Of a stretch of 64,000 bases of DNA, positions 61,012 through 64,000 are shown piece by piece. The notes beneath the pieces were generated by a model, which saw only the letters and a program-made list of their open reading frames with translations, made no database searches and was not told where the DNA came from. This stretch comes from Pseudomonadales bacterium (GTDB lineage Bacteria; Pseudomonadota; Gammaproteobacteria; Pseudomonadales; DT-91), in NCBI GenBank assembly GCA_013215055.1, contig JABSRQ010000007.1:372001-436000 (forward strand), written 5' to 3'. Made by a program: the position numbers and the translations under genes. How positions within the stretch are numbered: position 1 is the stretch's first letter; every line of letters begins with the position of its first letter.

Positions 61012-61717
61012 GGGCCTGCTCCATCTTGGCTCGGAAATAGTGCATGAGTTTTTTACTGATTAGCGGAAATAAACCCAATAAAACAAACGCGGCTATTAAA
61101 CCCGGTGAGCTGATATCCGACAGCTGGCGAATTTTTCCCAGCTCCGTGCCTGCATAAACATAAACACAGGTTCCAGCTAACATGCCGAGTTGGCTAACCC
61201 AATAAAAGGTCCAGGTTTTAATCGGCAATAAACCCATAAGCAGATTAACCATAAAAAACGGGAATAAAGGCACCAGCCTTAATGCAAACAAATAGAAGGC
61301 CCCCTCTTCTTTAAAACCTTGATGAAAGCGGGGTAATTGCTGCGAAAAACGTTGTTTTAGCTTTTCTCCTAATATAAATCTGGCCATTAAAAAAGCCAGA
61401 GTTGCTCCCAGACTACTGGCAAAGGAGACTAACAATAACCCTTGCCAGAAACCAAATAAGCTACCGGCGATCAATGTCATCAAGCTGGCGGCGGGTAGCG
61501 AAAAGGCGGTGATTAAAAGATAGAGTATAAAAAAACCGATAAGAAAGCTTAGCGCATACTGTTGCTGCCAGGATTGCCAGAGCCGATGTTGCTGTTCAAT
61601 ACCCTGTAATGAAAACAGCTCTGTACCACCGAGTTGATAAAAACCAACAACAACGGCGCTGAAAAATAAAAATAACAGCCCTCTGGCGATACTTGTTGAC
61701 GGGCCTGGCTGTGACAT
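61004..61717 (-). CDS. TVP38/TMEM64 (DedA-like) membrane protein
   Basis: A 237-residue membrane protein of the VTT/SNARE-associated domain group. Typical segments are FSLPAASLMTLIAGSLFGFW, GATLAFLMARFILGE and FLFALRLVPLFPFF-type (YLFALRLVPLFPFFMVN). At least five hydrophobic segments. First gene of the operon. The ATG at 61717 has AGGA eight bases upstream; the open frame to 61762 adds 15 residues without a ribosome site. Such proteins often precede a Lpd/MerA-like enzyme in genomes. Confidence 0.9.
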   Translation of the reverse strand: MSQPGPSTSIARGLLFLFFSAVVVGFYQLGGTELFSLQGIEQQHRLWQSWQQQYALSFLIGFFILYLLITAFSLPAASLMTLIAGSLFGFWQGLLLVSFASSLGATLAFLMARFILGEKLKQRFSQQLPRFHQGFKEEGAFYLFALRLVPLFPFFMVNLLMGLLPIKTWTFYWVSQLGMLAGTCVYVYAGTELGKIRQLSDISSPGLIAAFVLLGLFPLISKKLMHYFRAKMEQAHD

Positions 61718-61751
61718 GATGTGTTCCTGTTTTTGCATAAATAGAGAGTTG

Positions 61752-61781
61752 AGTATAAGCATTATGCTTTTCAGACGTCTG
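61752..61781 (-). promoter_or_regulatory. Possible promoter/operator of the arsenosugar operon
   Basis: On the minus strand TATACT (61752-61757) is a good -10. Between it and the expected -35 are two palindromes side by side: AAGCATTATGCTT (61757-61769) and CAGACGTCTG (61772-61781), the second covering the -35 place. The -35 itself is poor, which is usual for regulated promoters. Only sequence inspection supports this. Confidence 0.35.
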
Positions 61782-61908
61782 CAGCATGAGTTTGTTACAA
61801 GTGAGAATAAATAATTGTGCTATTAAGGTTTAAGACGGCAACTGGTAATAAACCGTATTTCTACTAAAATTGATGAATAAGGTGTGTTAGACATAACAAG
61901 GATCGATA

Positions 61909-64000
61909 TTGAAGCACTTTGAATTCTCCCTTCTTTATATTTTAAAGGCCATTCTTGTATGCAGCAGCGTGCTGTTGAGTATAGAAAATTTATGGGCATT
62001 GGATGCCACTATTGATATTGCCAGCGCCGATTTAAATGATAAAACCTTGCTACAAAAAAATATTGTTGTATTTGAGCAGGAAAACCCTGAACAAGAACTG
62101 AATGCTGAAGACGTTTGGCTGAGCTTTCAAGACTGGCGTCAACATGCAGCCAGCGATCATCAAGCCAATATCTGGCGACCTTTAGATCAATACCCCCAAA
62201 AAACCTACGCTGTCACAACCCTTTGGGTAGGCCTGCATATAGAAAACACCGGTACCGAAGAGGCTGCTCTGATCTTTGAAAATACCGAGGTCACGATTAA
62301 CGATGCCAGCGTCTTTATCTTTACATCCGGGCAGCTGAATACACAGGCAAACTTTGGTAAAAAATACCGCTTTAGTGAACGCTTAATAGAGCATCGGTAT
62401 TTTCGCTTGCCACTTTCTGTTCCTGCCGGTGAAGGTGTGGATCTATTGCTACGGTTTCGTATCAGAGGCATGAATCATATTGCTATTGGCGCCAGTTCTT
62501 TACGGTCGCAGCAAAGTTATGTTTTGGGTATGGCCACAGCTGAACGAATAATTTGGATGTATTTTGGTATGATGCTTCTGATTGTGATTATGAGCGCAGT
62601 GACCGCTTATGGTACGGAAGATATCAGCTTTGCCTATTTTTCGGCTTTTGTTTTGAGTGTCATTTTTTTACATTTTGTTCGAGAGGGTTATGCTTTACGT
62701 TATTTCTGGCCGGATTGGCCCTGGATGCGTTACACCGGCATAGCCTTTGCTGCGACGTCTATGTTTGTCTCACAACTGTTATTTACCAGAAATTTCCTGG
62801 ATTTAAAAAGTAATCACCCCAGGGTGAATATTTATATTCTTTGTACCTGTTTAATCATCCTCGGTTTATTGTTTATTAGCCTTTTTGTTCCGGTGGCTTA
62901 TGTGTATTTACTGGTGATTAGCATGGCTTTTATTTGGTTGCCTGCCCTGTGTTGTCTTTTATATTGCTGCATTGGTTTATGGTATAGCGGCAATGAGATG
63001 GCCAGGGCTTATACCATTGCCTGGTCGGTATATCTTGCGTCGTTAATGATCAATTTTCTGACCTCGTTTTTCCCCACCTATGGTTTTAGCCTGGGAGAAT
63101 GGCCTTCCAATATTGCGCTGTTTATTTTATCGATATTCTTATTTTTAGTCTTGATTAAACGTCTGCGGGACAATCAGTTGGAACATGAGAAGGCTTTGGC
63201 TGAAAGTGCGGCTAAATCGGATTTTTTGGCGAAGATGTCACATGAGATTCGCACGCCTATGAATGGGGTTTTAGGCATGGCCGAACTGCTGCAAGATACC
63301 AAATTAGATGAAACCCAATCCTATTATGCGAGAGTGATTTTTAACTCTGGGCGCACCTTGTTAAATGTGATTAATGAGATTCTGGATTATTCAAAAATCG
63401 CCGCCGGTAAAGTGGAGCTGGAAGACATAGAGTTTGATATTTTCCATATGGGCCAGGAATGTATCAGCTTGTTTACCGTGCAGGCCAGAGAGAAAAAACT
63501 GGAGCTGATCTGCCGTATAGACCCCGCATTGCCGCGAATATTCAAGGGTGATGAAGGGCGTATCCGCCAGGTGATTATTAATTTATTGGGTAATGCATTT
63601 AAGTTTACCGATTCCGGTGAGGTGATGCTGAATATAGAACCTGTGGGTGAATCGATTCGTTTTCAGATTCAAGACAGCGGTATCGGTATCACCGCCGAAC
63701 AACAGGAAAAGTTGTTTCAGGATTTCACCCAGGCCGATGTCTCTACCTCGAGAAAATATGGCGGTACGGGCTTAGGCTTAACGATCAGTAAGCAATTGGT
63801 TGAGCTGATGCACGGCGAGATAGGCATTGACAGTGAATATGGCATTGGTACTACTTTCTGGTTTAACCTGCCATTACAGCGGGCCGTCAAGCAGGCGATG
63901 CCCGCCTTTGATGATAGTCAGCTAAAAGGCTTAAAACTGTTATTGGTGGATGATAATGAAAGTTATAGACGGGTGGCCAGTGAATTACTACGTTTATTAG
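61909..64000 (+). CDS. Hybrid sensor histidine kinase, 3' end cut by window
   Basis: Membrane sensor kinase of the 7TMR-DISM type. A signal-like N-terminus (LLYILKAILVCSSVLLSI) leads into a periplasmic 7TMR-DISMED2-like domain (about residues 40-200), then seven or so hydrophobic helices (about 205-410), the HisKA box with the phospho-accepting His445 (MSHEIRTPMNGVLGM), an HATPase domain (LGNAFKFTDSGE, then YGGTGLGLTISKQL) and the beginning of a receiver domain (LLVDDNESYRRVA). The TTG start at 61909 has AAGGA upstream. 697 codons are present; the C-terminal part is beyond the window. Divergent from the arsenosugar operon. Confidence 0.93.
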   Translation, partial: MKHFEFSLLYILKAILVCSSVLLSIENLWALDATIDIASADLNDKTLLQKNIVVFEQENPEQELNAEDVWLSFQDWRQHAASDHQANIWRPLDQYPQKTYAVTTLWVGLHIENTGTEEAALIFENTEVTINDASVFIFTSGQLNTQANFGKKYRFSERLIEHRYFRLPLSVPAGEGVDLLLRFRIRGMNHIAIGASSLRSQQSYVLGMATAERIIWMYFGMMLLIVIMSAVTAYGTEDISFAYFSAFVLSVIFLHFVREGYALRYFWPDWPWMRYTGIAFAATSMFVSQLLFTRNFLDLKSNHPRVNIYILCTCLIILGLLFISLFVPVAYVYLLVISMAFIWLPALCCLLYCCIGLWYSGNEMARAYTIAWSVYLASLMINFLTSFFPTYGFSLGEWPSNIALFILSIFLFLVLIKRLRDNQLEHEKALAESAAKSDFLAKMSHEIRTPMNGVLGMAELLQDTKLDETQSYYARVIFNSGRTLLNVINEILDYSKIAAGKVELEDIEFDIFHMGQECISLFTVQAREKKLELICRIDPALPRIFKGDEGRIRQVIINLLGNAFKFTDSGEVMLNIEPVGESIRFQIQDSGIGITAEQQEKLFQDFTQADVSTSRKYGGTGLGLTISKQLVELMHGEIGIDSEYGIGTTFWFNLPLQRAVKQAMPAFDDSQLKGLKLLLVDDNESYRRVASELLRLL

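Overview
This is a chromosomal window from a gammaproteobacterium around the replication origin. The glmS-glmU, atpIBEFHAGDC, parB-parA-rsmG-mnmG, mnmE-yidC-yidD-rnpA-rpmH block on the minus strand and dnaA-dnaN-recF-gyrB on the plus strand form the conserved Pseudomonas-type origin neighbourhood. Further right, plsC-like genes, glyS-glyQ, trkH-trkA-rsmB-fmt-def, lysM-dprA, tsaC-hemF-aroE, a gamma carbonic anhydrase and prlC also occur near the origin in Pseudomonas and Cellvibrio relatives. A marine member of the Pseudomonadales/Cellvibrionales is my best guess from gene order, the moderate GC look and an arsenosugar operon; the sequence alone does not fix the genus.

Layout. 1-14.4 kb: cell wall precursor genes, the full F1Fo ATP synthase operon and the chromosome partition/tRNA modification genes, all leftward. 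14.4-17.9 kb: a non-coding tract with DnaA boxes and an AT-rich block, a heavily decayed IS91-family transposase, and an orphan periplasmic solute-binding protein, together splitting mnmG from mnmE. 17.9-22.0 kb: mnmE to rpmH, leftward. 22.0-22.44 kb: strand switch with four consensus DnaA boxes, the strongest oriC candidate. 22.4-30.3 kb: dnaA, dnaN, a decayed IS256-family transposase, recF (with two parS-like sites inside it) and gyrB. 30.3-31.3 kb: gene debris. 31.3-37.6 kb: an ion channel, two acyltransferases, glycyl-tRNA synthetase and a lipid A acyltransferase-like gene. 37.7-40.6 kb: a minor type IV pilin cluster in which fimT, pilW and pilX are broken and only pilV looks intact. 40.6-54.9 kb: potassium uptake, translation start/formylation, DNA uptake, purine, haem and shikimate genes. 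55.3-61.7 kb: a tightly packed seven-gene arsenosugar operon (tvp38-like, FAD disulfide oxidoreductase, arsS, sterol desaturase-like, arsM, two glycosyltransferases). 61.9 kb to the end: a divergent hybrid histidine kinase cut by the window edge.

How the parts work together. DnaA, its boxes, ParA/ParB and the parS sites form the replication-start and segregation module. The ATP synthase operon has a good sigma70-type promoter in front of atpI. The arsenosugar operon would methylate arsenite (ArsM), add the 5'-deoxyadenosyl group (ArsS) and modify the product with glycosyltransferases; the sterol desaturase-like membrane oxygenase and the FAD enzyme suggest a lipid-linked or further-modified product, which is inference. 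Several decaying loci (two insertion sequences, the pilin cluster, a TOPRIM-like gene, a small gene with an internal stop) show ongoing gene loss close to the origin.
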